Source of the DNA: Cyprinodon diabolis
Taxonomy: Eukaryota > Chordata > Actinopteri > Cyprinodontiformes > Cyprinodontidae
Direction of reading: 5' to 3'
DNA length: 64,000 bases
NCBI GenBank assembly: GCA_030533445.1
Contig: CM060081.1
Coordinates: forward strand, 682,001-746,000
Shown here one piece after another: positions 1 to 10,984 of the stretch. Positions within the stretch are counted from its first letter, which is position 1. Every line of letters begins with the position of its first letter. The notes beneath the pieces were generated by a model. That model had not been told where the DNA came from, did not search any database, and worked only from the letters and a program-made list of their open reading frames with translations. Position numbers and translations under genes: made by a program.

Positions 1-1183
1 ATCAGGAAGTCCACAAACTGTAGTTAAAAGCCTTCAGCTGATCCAAAATGCTGCAGCCAGAGTTCTGATGAAAATAAAAAAGAGAGATCATATCTCTCCT
101 ATCCTGGCTTCTCTTCATTGGCTTCCTGTTAAATCAAGAATAGAATTTAAAATCCTCCTTCTCACATATAAAGCCTTAAATGGCCAAGCTCCATCTGATA
201 TCAGAGATCTGATTGTTCCTTATGTTCCTAACAGAGCACTTCGCTCTCAATCTGCAGGTTTACTAGTGGTTCCTAGAATTTCTAAAAGTAGAATGGCAGA
301 TCTTTTAGTTATCAGGCTCCTCTCCTGTGGAACCAACTACCAGTTTTAGTCCGTGAGGCAGACACTCTGTCTACTTTTAAGACTAGGCTTAAAACTTTCC
401 TTTTTGATAAAGCTTCTAGTTAGAGTGGCTCAGGTTATCCTGATCTATCTCTATAGTTATGCTGCTATAGGCTTAGACTGCTGGAGGACATAGGGACCCC
501 TTTTTCATCATTCTGCTTCATTCTATCTCTATTCTCCCACTCTGCAGAATCTGTTTGTTCAATCTCTAACCTTCTGCTCTCTCTGCTTTTTCTCAGAGTA
601 GCTTTGCCTCGTCTGTTCCTGTTTGGCTGTGACGCCATCCAGGAAAGAAACATCAGCTGTGCTGCTTCCATCAACACCCTTGTTTCTAGATGTTGGAGCT
701 TGGCCTGTTTTCCAGTGTAGTCCTGTTTCTCTGACTGTGACTAACTGGATGTGCTCTCTTCATCCTCTGACATGGAAGCTGCCTTGGAGCTCGTCTGCCT
801 GGCTGTGTGTTTCCTGGACGGGGCCGCCTGTGGAGCTGGTTGACAGTTGCCTTTTGTATCTATGCTTCTTTTTCTACGTCTGCTTCTGTCTCCTTGAACC
901 CCAGTCGGCCTTGGCAGATGGCCGCTCACACTGAGCCTGGTTCTGCTGGAGGTTTCTTCCTGTTCAAAGGGAGTTTTTCCTCTCCACTTTCGCTACAAGC
1001 ATGCTTAGTGTGAGGGATTGTATTTGAGTCAATGAGTCGATGCAATCAGCTGGTTTTCCTTAGATAGAAAACTTTGTATTAATTTGACTGTATGATCTGG
1101 TTGAACTGTAAAGTGCCTTGAGATGACATGTGTTGTGAATTTGGCGCTATAGAAATAAACTGAATTGAATTGAATTGAATTGA
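1..1183 (+). mobile_element. L2-clade LINE, 5'-truncated 3' end
   Basis: This is the 3' third of an L2-type LINE and begins before the window. Base 1 lines up with about 32571 of the longer L2 copy at 30.0-33.7 kb, and similarity runs to the tail. The first 350 bases encode the C-terminal part of the ORF2 protein (residues such as SPILASLHWLPVKSRI, 91-139). A small deletion near 292 (GAATGGCAG against GAATGGGAGGCAG in the longer copy) shifts the frame and ends the protein early. The rest is the long L2 3' UTR, including the AAGTGCCTTGAGATGACA block near 1111 and a terminal run of TGAAT repeats at 1160-1183, typical of L2 elements that prime on short repeats. It is a dead copy. Confidence 0.9.
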
Positions 1184-1185
1184 AA

Positions 1186-2000
1186 TGTTGGGCATGCGCA
1201 CTAATATTTATACATGGTTGCCCTGCGGGTCCATTTTGGTGGTTCAGTCAGATTCAGGTGCTGAACTATGTGGTCGATATTGCTCTGTTCTTCCTGGAGA
1301 TATTCCAGAAGAAGAAGAAGATTCTGCTGTAAGCCCGACAGCAGGGTGAGTAGCATGAGCAGCAACCATTCAACACAGTACGGCGCCATTGTTGTTGTGG
1401 TACTGTGTCGCGCATGCGTGTTTAGAGGCGTGTTTAGAGGCGACGCTATGACGCATGCGTGTTTAGAGGCGACGCTATGACGCATGCGTGTTTAGAGGCG
1501 TGTTTAGAGGCGACGCTATGACGCATGCGTGTTTAGAGGCGTGTTTAGAGGCGACGCTATGACGCATGCGTGTTTAGAGGCGACGCTATGACGCATGCGT
1601 GTTTAGAGGCGTGTTTAGAGGCGACGCTATGACGCATGCGTGTTTAGAGGCGTGTTTAGAGGCGACGCTATGACGCATGCGTGTTTAGAGGCGACGCTAT
1701 GACGCATGCGTGTTTAGAGGCGACGCTATGACGCATGCGTGTAAAAAAAAAATGCGGTTAGAGCTTAAAGATGGAAACTCGAAAACGACGTTTCAAAATC
1801 TTCCCACTCTGAAGGCTGAATAAAAAAAAGATCGTTTACAGACCCCCGAAACGCCGGCTTCGTGTGGATGAGAGGCTGGTTTGGTGAAAAATTAGTGCGT
1901 TTAGGCCAGGGTTTGACTTCGTGTGGATGGGGCCTAAGGTTTTGTGAGGGAACGCAAAAGAAAAAAAAATCCCCATGTCCCCTAGAGGACTCCGTAGCTT
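1186..2000 (-). mobile_element. Unclassified DNA-transposon-like fragment with a short open frame
   Basis: Directly after the L2 tail lies a CpG-rich stretch that looks like a non-autonomous or truncated DNA transposon read on the minus strand. An open frame at 1201-1485 (minus, 94 codons) has a leucine-rich start (MAPYCVEWLLLMLLTLLSG from an internal Met) and ends TRRATMYKY. Phrases such as CGTGTGGATG occur twice near 1861-1930, a style seen at the ends of several fish DNA elements. No terminal inverted repeats or target duplication could be defined, so family and limits are unknown. The minisatellite at 1411-1742 sits inside it. Confidence 0.3.
1411..1742. repeat. CpG-rich minisatellite with 29- and 41-bp spacings
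   Basis: Nine copies of the core GACGCTATGACGCATGC follow one another. Neighbouring cores are 29 bp apart, or 41 bp apart where the 12-bp piece GTGTTTAGAGGC is doubled. Each unit carries the perfect palindrome ACGCATGCGT and several CpG sites. The array ends in an A-run at 1743. Confidence 0.9.
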
Positions 2001-2685
2001 TGGTACATTTCATCTTTAAAAAAGTATTTTTCAATCCAAGAGTTTTGCTTATGTTTAATTCAATTTTACGATGTGTTTAAAGATGTTCAAGTTTTGAAAT
2101 GATTTTTTTTTTTAATGAAAACCTGGAATATTAACATTAATGTGTCGACTATTGAGATGCGGTGAAAAAAGAAGCCATTTTCTCCAATAGAAACCCACAA
2201 AAGCAGGAAGCAGAGCTTTGATTGGAGCCTGAGGCCGGTTCACAGAGAGGTAACAGCCGACAGTATTATCATCTCACTGGAGGACAAATGTAGAGCTTTA
2301 TATCATTTATTTGTCAAATTTAGAACAGATCGATGAATCCACATTCTAGACGGCAAAATCTCCTCCTGGGAGGCCTTAGGTTCATAATTGTGTTTTTTTT
2401 TTACAGTAAAGATTCTTCAGAGCTCAGTGTTGTGTTATTTTTCTGTTACCGGCAGTTAAAAACATTATAAAAAAAATACAAAGCAAGGTTGGTCATGAAT
2501 ATCCAAAGCAGTAATTAGATTTTGGCATCATTTGGTTGCTAAATAACGGGTTAAACAAAGACTTTTAATGTTTATGATAAAAAAAACTGGTTTTTTTTGT
2601 TTTGTTTTTTTATGGACTGCTTTGGGAAAATTCTATAATCCATTTTGGTGACACTGATGGAATTATGTTGCGTATAAATATCCCA
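2001..2685. other. Non-coding stretch, nothing recognised
   Basis: This is AT-rich sequence with several A and T runs (2104-2115, 2392-2402, 2578-2608). No reading frame with family features, no tandem repeat and no element ends were seen. Confidence 0.6.
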
Positions 2686-2689
2686 ACCT

Positions 2690-2810
2690 TCTTATGTTAA
2701 AGTCGTAGGGAAGTGGCTGTTCCAATCGTTGCGTTTCTGAATTCTTCCGAGTGGTGCACGACTTTACACGAGTGTATAAAGTGAATGTGATTGGTCGTTT
2801 AACCTCTTGA
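2690..2810 (-). repeat. Dispersed repeat, partner of 63520-63650
   Basis: The reverse complement of this stretch matches about 63530-63640 at roughly 85-90 percent by eye. Both copies carry the word CACTCGTGTAAAGTCG and keep an aligned open frame. The residues PITFTL-TRVKS-TTR-NSE and LEQPL-YDFN recur in both. At the 63-kb site this sequence lies upstream of a broken acidic reading frame, so it may be the 5' region of a multicopy gene or element. The family is unknown. Confidence 0.6.
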
Positions 2811-2869
2811 ACTCCAAGACTCACTGCAGCAAAAGATGGACAATGCTGCACTAATTATGTACCAATGTA

Positions 2870-4660
2870 GCCATACCATACATCAAATTAAACAGGAGAA
2901 ACTCTGCTACAAGCACATATAAGTCATTTTAACACAGACTAAACACAAGCCAAACACCAAGCATATTGATTTTTAAATATCAAAATCTAAATAACGTCAG
3001 AACGTCCACCCAGCCGCCAAAGAAAACAAACATACTTAACAGTAACAGTAATTCTGTTTTACCTTTGCAATTATGCAAAGAAGACTTGTAATTGAAAGTA
3101 AAAAACGCTGGATTTAGTAAGTCCAACATGCCTCCGTTCGTTTTCAACTCGTACCAACTTCAATCTATAGACTAAAGGAGCCATTTGAGAAGCTCTTTAA
3201 CAGCTGGTTGTCTCAGAGAAATAAAGCAGATAGTTGTTTTAGCATTTATTTAGAGTTCCTAAACACATAAAGACCAAACTACACATGTTGTAGGAACACT
3301 CTGCCTTTGCAAACGAAGCAGACGCAGTTTGTCCGGTGGGATTTTCTTCAAATCCTTCAATTGGATTTATCCCTCCTGTGAGGTGAAGGAGCGGCGCTCT
3401 TTCCAGGCTAATATCCCAGAGCAAACTCTGCGTCAGCTGTTTGTGTTTGCCAAAACATGATGACTATGAATATTTCAGGGGAAACTGAGCTCCATAGAAC
3501 TGGTTCCTGAGGATCAGGTCTTGACTAAGATGTTATTGAAAGACTAACTGAAGAGCATAAATACTGTATGTTTATTTAAAAAAAAAGACACACGTTGGTC
3601 AGAAAAAAGACTGCGGAGAAGCGGATTCGTTATAAAACATCAACATCTCACAAAGGACTGTTCAGTCCAGCAACCGAAAGAGTCTGGATCACCTAAACTG
3701 ACAGATCGGCCATGGAGAGGTTTAACGGCGAATCCCAGAGCAACAGCTGAAGCTGCAGAGGTCCAGAGTTCAGGTAAGAACGTTTCTCCAGAGAGACAAT
3801 CTGTCAGCAGTTTCCACAGCTTTCGGTAGAGAGCATAGTTCAACACCATCAACATGCTTTCCTCAAACAAACACAGCCAAGGCTGCATGGTCCTATGGGA
3901 ATTTGGTTCTTTAAGAGAAGCTTGTCTGTGCAAGGCAATGATGGATGGAGATAAATACAAAGATACTGTAGACTAAAAACCACATCCAGGCTTGAGGCTG
4001 ATCTTGATCTTCCAGGTGGAGAACGACCCTAAACAATCAGCTGATTAAAACTGGAAGGTTTGGAGAAATATGTGTCTAATAATGACTCAATTTAAAGACC
4101 AGACCCAGATCTGATTCAGAATCGGTTTATGAGGATCAGCAAAAAATACAGATCAATATCCGTCCCAAGCTAAGCAAATGGGAAAATGCTTTGCCAAAGG
4201 GCACATCAGCTTCAGTGTAGGACATTGTAATCAAACCCAAAACATTTGATTACAGGTCAACAACCTTTCCCAGTGAGCCGTTATTTCTCACTGGATTTAA
4301 TGTGACATTACGTGATGTTTTAGAACAGCATTGTAATTAATGAGGTCTAGGTGTTACAGCTCTATAAACTGTGTGTAGGTAGGAAGCTGAGGCATTTCTT
4401 GCAAGAAAAAAGGTTCAAATTTATTTAACGTCGTCAGACGGAGGGATAGAGCTCTGACTGAGGCAACCTCAGTACAAACATTTACACCTGACAAAAATCC
4501 CAACACAGACCCCCCCCCAGGGGAACCAACCCACCCCCCGCATAAAGAACTTTCTCACATTTGAACATTTAGAGGAAAAACAGCTTGAGTTCATCAAGGC
4601 CGTTCCGTGTTAGATTAATCTATCTTCCACTGGTCAGATGGATCTCCTAATAACAGCCGT
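2870..4660. other. Non-coding stretch, nothing recognised
   Basis: I saw no element ends, tandem repeats or convincing reading frames here. Short open frames, for example on the minus strand at 3640-3960, lack recognisable motifs. A C-run lies at 4511-4519. Confidence 0.55.
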
Positions 4661-4669
4661 CCTCCCTTC

Positions 4670-5002
4670 ATGCCACTGTTCTTTGTTTCCAAGTCTGAAG
4701 ACGTTTCTCTTCCATCCAGGAAGATTTTTCAATTCAAAATGTCAGAAATAGCGTTTAGTTCCAGGTTTTATCCAGCAGCCCAACAAAGCCTGGTTTTAGT
4801 TTAGAAAACATGCAAATAGAAACGGATGAAGGGGTCCCCCCCTTTGGAATGGGGGTTGTTTGGGTTCTTTGTTAGCCTGTTATACCCAATACTGGTCTAT
4901 GTCTCTGAAAGGGTGGGTCGTTAGAGGGAATTGTTGGCCTGGTGTTTTGGTCCCCTCTATGGGGGTGGAGTTTGGGATGAGAACTAAAACGGCTGCCCAT
5001 TC
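4670..5002 (+). repeat. Dispersed repeat A, forward copy
   Basis: About 200 bases (4685-4870) match the reverse complement of 14160-14370. The shared text includes GAAGACGTTTCTCTTCCATC and a block containing TTTTATCCAGCAGCCCAACA. The further stretch to 5002 continues more weakly (CTCTGAAAGG, TTGGCCTGG) and runs straight into an L2 fragment. The GACGTTTC/CCATCC style resembles terminal regions of Penelope-like elements in fish, but no reverse transcriptase is present, so that assignment is a guess. Confidence 0.55.
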
Positions 5003-5577
5003 CAAGGGACCCCTTTTTCATCATTCTGCTTCATTCTATCTCTATTCTCCCACTCTGCAGAATCTGTTAGTTCAATCTCTAACGTTCTGCTCTCTCTGCT
5101 TTTTCTCATAGTAGCTTCATCTGGTCTGTTCCTGTTTGGCTGTGACTCCATCCTGGAGAGAAATATCAGCTGTGCTGCTTCCATCAACACCTTTGTTTCT
5201 AGATGTTGGAGCTTGGCCTGTTTTCCAGTGTAGTCCTGTTTCTCTGACTGTGACTAACTGGATGTGCTCTCTTCATCCTCTGACATGGGAGCTGGCTCGG
5301 AGCTCGTCTGCCTGGCTGTGTGTTTCCTGGACGGGGCCGCCTGTGGAGCTGGTTGCCTTTTGTATCTATGCTTCTTTTTCTATGTCTGCTTCTGTCTCCT
5401 TGAACCCCAGTGGGCCTCAGCAGATGGCCGCTCACACTGAGCCTGGTTCTGCTGGAGGTTTCTTCCTGTTCAAAGGGAGTTTTTCCTCTCCACTGTCGCT
5501 ACAAGCATGCTTAGTGTGAGGGATTGCTGAAGAGTCAATGAGTCGATGCAATCAGCTGGTTTTCCTTAGATAGAAAA
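5003..5577 (+). mobile_element. L2-clade LINE 3' UTR fragment, truncated at both ends
   Basis: This corresponds to about 485-1075 of the first L2 copy and 33065-33630 of the longest one. It contains only 3' UTR: the sequence from the GGGACCCC start to TTCCTTAGATAGAAAA. The conserved AAGTGCCTTGAGATGACA block and the TGAAT tail are missing, so the 3' end was lost by deletion or rearrangement, not by normal LINE 5' truncation. Open frames within it are by-products of UTR sequence. Confidence 0.88.
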
Positions 5578-5599
5578 TGTCCAGAGGATTTTTTATTTT

Positions 5600-6573
5600 T
5601 TTTATTTTCTGGAATATTATAACGGACGTTATTTTTAACTGCTTTTATTGTTACAAGCAAACTAAAGATAAAGATAATATCCTAAAATGCCATAAATCTT
5701 AAAATGGAAGATTTCTCTTCCCAACAGGAGAGGTTTCCTCATGGTGGGACAATATATTAATTTATATTTCTTCGTTAAATATTGTGGTCAACAGAGAATG
5801 CACCAGCTACCAGAATAAAGTATATGTGGCATATTTTCTAGATAAGGCTTCATTATTATAATGTGATCTTTCATTCTACTCCAAGCTTATCAGAGTTGCT
5901 GCTGATAGAAAAGGTGAATCGGCTGCTCAGACGGACGCCAGTGTTTTATTCACCATCTTTGGGCTGATATGAAGTGAAGAAATGCAGTCAGATAGTGATG
6001 AGAGCTACAGACAGCAGCACCTCGCTGAGGAGAAAGAAATGTTCCTGAGAGCGATAGAGACGGACAGATGGTGCAGCTACACAGGATGTAGGACCTGATC
6101 ATCCCGGCCGCATTTTGGCACTATTTAAACTGATATTGGGAATAATAAACACAGCTAAGCTCTAAAAGATGTCACACACGTTTAGCTACATATTGATTTT
6201 GTTTTGCTGAAAGAGCCAAAGTTTCCTTCTTCTCTGTTCTAACTGACTCATTTCTAATTGATTGAAAATTGAAATGCTCGTTATCTGACTGCAGCCGTGT
6301 TGAAGCCGAACCTTTTCAGAATTTTAGAATTGATTATAAAAAGAGAAAAAAAGCTTTTCCTGTTTCTGTGTTCTTCAATATAAATCCTGTTTTTATTCAA
6401 CGTGCTGCAGATTCTAAGCTATCCAGAAAACAATAAACAAACCCGCCTGATCGCTGGCGACCCGTTTTAAAGCGTTTACAACTAATAACTCAGAATGCAT
6501 GAAAATTACACCAGTAAAATGTTTCCCACTATAGACATGTTAGACATCGTTGGAAAGCTTAGATTAACACAGA
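5600..6573. other. Non-coding stretch, nothing recognised
   Basis: Unique-looking AT-rich sequence. No tandem repeat, element ends or supported coding sequence were seen. Confidence 0.6.
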
Positions 6574-6578
6574 TATAG

Positions 6579-7224
6579 TGTTGGGATCCAGAGGCTTGTC
6601 AACCTTTCTCCACCAGAGGGAGCCTGAGATCTTCCTCCTGAGGGCGTGAGCTGACTTCTGCACACCTGCTTCCCATCTGCTCATTTGGAGGCTTTTTAAT
6701 GAGGAGGAGGAGGCTGACACTTCCCTGCCAGAGTGTTTGCCAGTAATGGTACCAGCAAACCTGAGGCAGCAAATTCTGATCTGTTTTCCTGATTTTTTGA
6801 GAACCTCTCTGACTCTGTGTTCTTCTGCCTCTCAGAACCTGACATATCTGGTGATCAGTCAACTCCTGGAGAAAACTCTCGCTGCCTGGAACCTGCCTGT
6901 CTGCCCTCCGCCTCAGCCTCCGTCTCCGCCTCTGCCCTCAGCCCTCAGCCTGCCGATCAGCCTCTGGACCCTCAAGGTTCCCCCCCTACCGGTCAGAATA
7001 CCCCCTGAACAGGTATTAACCCAGACCGCCGTCAAACAGCAAGTTTCCTGGATCCACTCTAACCGATCTCTCCTCCCCTAGTTGCTTCCCTCCCGTGACC
7101 AGCCCGATGAACCAAAACGCCGTTCACATTTCTCTGAAAACGTTGTCAATAAACCTTTTAACTACTTTTCCTGTCTCTTGAGTGTATCTGCATGTGGGTT
7201 AGAAGACTAGACCCCAACATGACA
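6579..7224 (+). mobile_element. Solo LTR, Ty3/gypsy-type family A, copy 1
   Basis: A 646-bp solo LTR runs from TGTTGGGATCC to CCCCAACATGACA and is flanked by a perfect 5-bp duplication TATAG (6574-6578 and 7225-7229). A matching copy at 10985-11627 has its own different 5-bp duplication, which fixes the ends. AATAAA at 7149-7154 is the likely polyadenylation signal. No internal coding region remains, so the provirus has collapsed by LTR-LTR recombination. Placing it in the Ty3/gypsy group is inference from the 5-bp duplication, the TG...CA ends and the style of related LTRs here. Open frames inside it are incidental. Confidence 0.9.
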
Positions 7225-7229
7225 TATAG

Positions 7230-8499
7230 CAGCATGTCCAAATGTAAACATGACAAAGCAGACGCAACAAGCAAGCAAGACTTTATTGCTGCTGTGAAAA
7301 AAAGACTGGTTATTTTTCGAGAATAAAAAAACAACAACTCTGAGTCATGCTTGAACAGATGCAGCTTGGGCTGTGTTTTACTCAGCCAACTTTCATGTAT
7401 ATATTCAGAAACTACAAGGTGTTAGCTTTAAAATAATGTATCACACATTATTCTATAGTTCCTAAGTCATTTGCTTTTCCATGAACCTGCTGCTGTTATT
7501 GCCATTTATAAAGCAGTGTTATATTGTGAAACATTGGCTGAGCCTTTAACACCTTATAAGGGACTTTTCAGTCCTTCATTCACTACTAGAACATTGCAGA
7601 TCTGGTAAGTTGGGCAGGGAGAGAATTGCTCAGAGAAGCAGCAGGTGAGACTGAAATCATTCATCATTGGAGGAAAGGGTTTAAACAGAAAATGAAGCTG
7701 CTGATAGAAACATGAATGAAACTGAAAACTGGAAACTATCCTGAAAAGATGTGAAAGGCTGTTAAAGACATTAGACCTGGGTAACATTCAGCATCAAGTA
7801 TGACAACATTACTACTCATACATTTAGTTAGAAAAGTATTTGACTCTCAGGTTTACATAACTGACAGCATTCTGTGATCATCAATTTTACCAGAAACATA
7901 GCAACTTTAGATAATCTTTGGACATCTTCCACATTGTACAGTGGTGGGACCATAGATAGATGATTTATGATTTATCTTAAAGGTGTTCTAAAAGGCTGAG
8001 GTCAGGCCAGCTATGTTTTCCATCACCAAAAGCCATGGAAGCAATAAATACATCCAGAATTATGGATTTAATGATGTGATCCAATATTTTACAGTATAAT
8101 TTACAATGTTGTACATTCAGAGTTAGAAATAAACATAATTAACAGTTTAGGTCAGAGGTCACGGATTAGCAGACCCCACCTGCTGGCTATTCCGGACCCA
8201 ACCTGATTTAAAACATTTATAAATTACCGCATGTCGTCCGACGACACTGTCTAAATTCACTTGCGCCGCTTCTTCTATTAATACGGTAAAGCACTGCGGA
8301 GCACCTTAATATGTGCTTGAGAATGGCTTAGTCTCCATTTAAACCCAGGTTTAAAGCCTTGCAGGGCAGCCTAAAGCCCACTGCCAACATTAAGACAGAA
8401 AAAAGAAAGAAAAGAACAAACGATCAGTTCAGGGGTTTGAGAAAATATGGGAACCAGGAAATTATCTATAAACCAAACAGAATGATTGTTGTTCTCTAC
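7230..8499. other. Non-coding stretch, nothing recognised
   Basis: No coding sequence, tandem repeats or element ends were identified. Confidence 0.6.
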
Positions 8500-8503
8500 T
8501 TAA

Positions 8504-9001
8504 AGCTACAGTGTGTAATTTTTAGCGACATCTAACGTTCAGACTGCAGACCGCAGCAACATGAACATCTCCCCCCCACCGCTTCTCCCCCCCAACAGTA
8601 CGGCGAGCGTTACGGGACAAAATGTCTTCCACGACGTCCGCATCACCTACCTTCTCAAGTGATGAGGTTTGTTTACATAGATAATTTTACAGATAGTATT
8701 TCATTAGTCTGTGTGTTCAGTACCGTCTCAGTTCATCTCTCTCAACTTGCCGTAGTTACTTTCGAGCGTAATGGGCGATCTCGCAATCGCTAGTTTGTTG
8801 GCTCTGCGCTGCCGTAGCGCAAAGATGTCTGCCTCCATGGCTGCGAGACCCGCTCCTATGTAATTATAAATAACGAATTCTAAGGCAACGCAAATATTAA
8901 GGTTAAGAGGCTGAGCTCGTAGATGATGATAAATAACATAGTTATGTATAATATATTACATTTCTGACTGTATATCCCTGTAATTATTACACACTGTAGC
9001 T
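8504..9001. mobile_element. piggyBac-type MITE
   Basis: A 498-bp element has perfect 16-bp terminal inverted repeats (AGCTACAGTGTGTAAT at the left, its complement at the right). It is bordered by TTAA at 8500-8503 and 9002-9005. TTAA target duplication is the hallmark of piggyBac-class insertion. No transposase is encoded. The interior includes a GC-richer part around 8575-8860. Confidence 0.85.
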
Positions 9002-9179
9002 TTAAAAAAACATTAGATTTTAAATTGGAAAAATTTTCTATTTTTTGGTATAACATGGACATGGATATAATTAAAAATGTCTCCAGATCTTTACTGGTTG
9101 ATGATTTTCTTTATTGGGACCCCGATGGTTTTTAATTGGTTACCCCTGGATTAGACTAACATACATTTATTAAGGGCTA

Positions 9180-9993
9180 TGTCAGGACTCCAGTCTGTGT
9201 GTTTGTCTTTTGTGTTGTTCTCCCTTCCACCAGCAGGAGGCGCCTGGTTCCGGTCCACCTCCTCACACACCTGCTGAGGGTTACCTCATTAACGGAGTGC
9301 TCTTAAGCTGCTAATTGCGACTACCTCGACACCAGAGTGTTTGCCAGTTTTTGGTACTCTAGCCAAGCTGAGTTTTCTCTGAGTAAGACAGAGTTCTTGT
9401 CTCCCTGAGGTTTAACTTTGTTTTTGTCCTTTGCCTCTCAGCAGGAAGTCGTCCTGCAAACTGGACCTTTTCGGACCTTCTCTCCCAGGAGGGATTAACT
9501 GAGTCTTAAACTGAGCCAGGGATTCAAACAGGAGGTTTGGATCCAGTCTCCTTTGAGAACGTTGAAAATACTCTCTGAGCAAGGGAATCAATTTCACCAC
9601 GACCCGTTCAAGTACCACAGGAAATCTGAGTGGCAACCAGCGTTTCCATCCATCTTCACCGTCCGAGTTCTGGCTAAACCCTGTTCCGCCCTCCGCCGAA
9701 TCAGACAAACTCTGAAAAACCAACACACAGATTGGAGTCAAGGATCCTTCACTTCTCTGGAAACGTGAGTCATCAACCAGATCCTCTCCTTCAAGATCAA
9801 CGAGTCAAATTTCCCACTGAGCCTGAACTAACAGTCTGTCTTCCCCTCGCCTTCCAGTTCCGGCAGAGAAGAGTTCAGAGAAACTCTGCACCGAACTTAA
9901 ATCTCTTCAATAAATCCCGTTGAACTTTTATTGTGTGTCTCTCTGTTTGGCTTCATGGCATGTGGGTCCGAGCCTTTAGGTAAAATCATGACA
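9180..9993 (+). mobile_element. Solo LTR, Ty3/gypsy-type family B
   Basis: An 814-bp solo LTR from TGTCAGGACTCC to AAAATCATGACA with a perfect 5-bp duplication GGCTA (9175-9179, 9994-9998). AATAAA lies at 9910-9915. The interior matches two other pieces of the window on the minus strand: the 5' LTR portion at about 27600-27989, next to gypsy RNase H and integrase sequence, and the 3' LTR portion at 62769-63226. The pol neighbour at 27 kb supports the Ty3/gypsy placement of this family. Confidence 0.92.
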
Positions 9994-9999
9994 GGCTAG

Positions 10000-10088
10000 A
10001 ACGTTTTCAGGGTTTTTCCTTGAATCTGATGCAATAAGTTAAAATACTTGTTTGGTGATATAATAGTTACATAATAAAGTCAGTCATA
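10000..10088. other. Short spacer between LTR and SINE
   Basis: Unremarkable AT-rich sequence ending in the AAT-rich SINE tail. Confidence 0.5.
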
Positions 10089-10309
10089 AAATAATAATAA
10101 TTGAACTTTATTGATCTCACATTGGAGCAATGTCGCTCTGCATTTAACCCCTCCCCTTGGGGAGCAGAGGGCTGCCATTGTGCGGCCCCCGGGGAGCAGG
10201 GTGGGGTTAAGGGTCTTGCTCAGGGACCCAGAGTGGCCGTCTGTGGGGATCAAACCGGGAACTTGGAACCTTCTCAGAGCTCTAATCTAACCACTAGGCC
10301 ACCATTCAT
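10089..10309 (-). mobile_element. tRNA-derived SINE, type 1, minus strand
   Basis: Read on the minus strand, the head carries an A-box-like TGGCCTAGTGG and a B-box-like GGTTTGATCCC, then a body with CTGCTCCCCAAGGGGAGG, then a 3' end with GATCAATAAAGTTCAATT and an ATT-repeat tail (AATAATAATAA on the plus strand at about 10090). Boxes A and B imply a polymerase III head. Other copies lie at 17400-17640 and 29057-29215. Confidence 0.8.
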
Positions 10310-10979
10310 CCCCTCAATTATTATTATTTTCTCTTTGCAAAACAGTTTTACAAGCATATTAAGTAAAAAAAAAATAAGAATAATGAATGTTTAAAGCCAC
10401 AAAGACAGTAACAAATGCTTCTATCCTTCATTCTTAAAAGTATAACAATGAGGATTCCTCCAGTCCCTGAAATAACTTTCATAAATTAGTCCTTCATGCT
10501 AAAGGGGCATGAAGTCATCAAGAATAACGGCTGTTGTTCCATTTAGCGGCGCCACTTTTACAGTCATAACATTTTATAGGTCGTTTTGTGTGTAAATTGC
10601 CCTCTGAACAAATGTTGCCTAGCAGGGCAGTAGGAAAACCATCATCTGATTACATTTTCAAGCCCAGCCTGTTAGGTCTATATGACATCATCATCAAAAT
10701 CCAGATTTAGTTGTTGCATAGTTTTTATTGAGCTTTCTGATCTTAGCAAGAAGTTTATAGCTTACACTGAGGTTAAAATAAAGAGCACCCACTTAAAGGA
10801 GGTTTGTTACAAAGCTTTAAAACCAGCCCAAATTGTCCTTAAAGGCTAAATTTTGTATGAAAAAACAACAACATACTAATATAAATTTTTACTTCAAATT
10901 ATAAATTTATTGTGCATAAGTTTAAGGGGAAAGGATTAATTACCAACAAAACAGAACCATACATTTTGACAGAATCAAG
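10310..10979. other. Non-coding stretch, nothing recognised
   Basis: AT-rich, with an A-run near 10366. No supported features were seen. Confidence 0.6.
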
Positions 10980-10984
10980 GTGAG

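Noticed and set aside
465..1013. Open frames in the L2 3' region (also at 4860-5519 and 33054-33568)
   Set aside because: The same frames recur in each L2 copy because the UTR is shared. They lie outside ORF2 and have no domain.
6599..7081. Open frames inside LTR families A and B (also 9412-9923, 10899-11484)
   Set aside because: They recur only because the LTRs are related copies, and they are found on both strands of non-coding LTR sequence.
10089..10309. A genuine tRNA gene
   Set aside because: Only A- and B-box-like text is present. The sequence lacks a clover-leaf acceptor stem and continues into a SINE body and tail.
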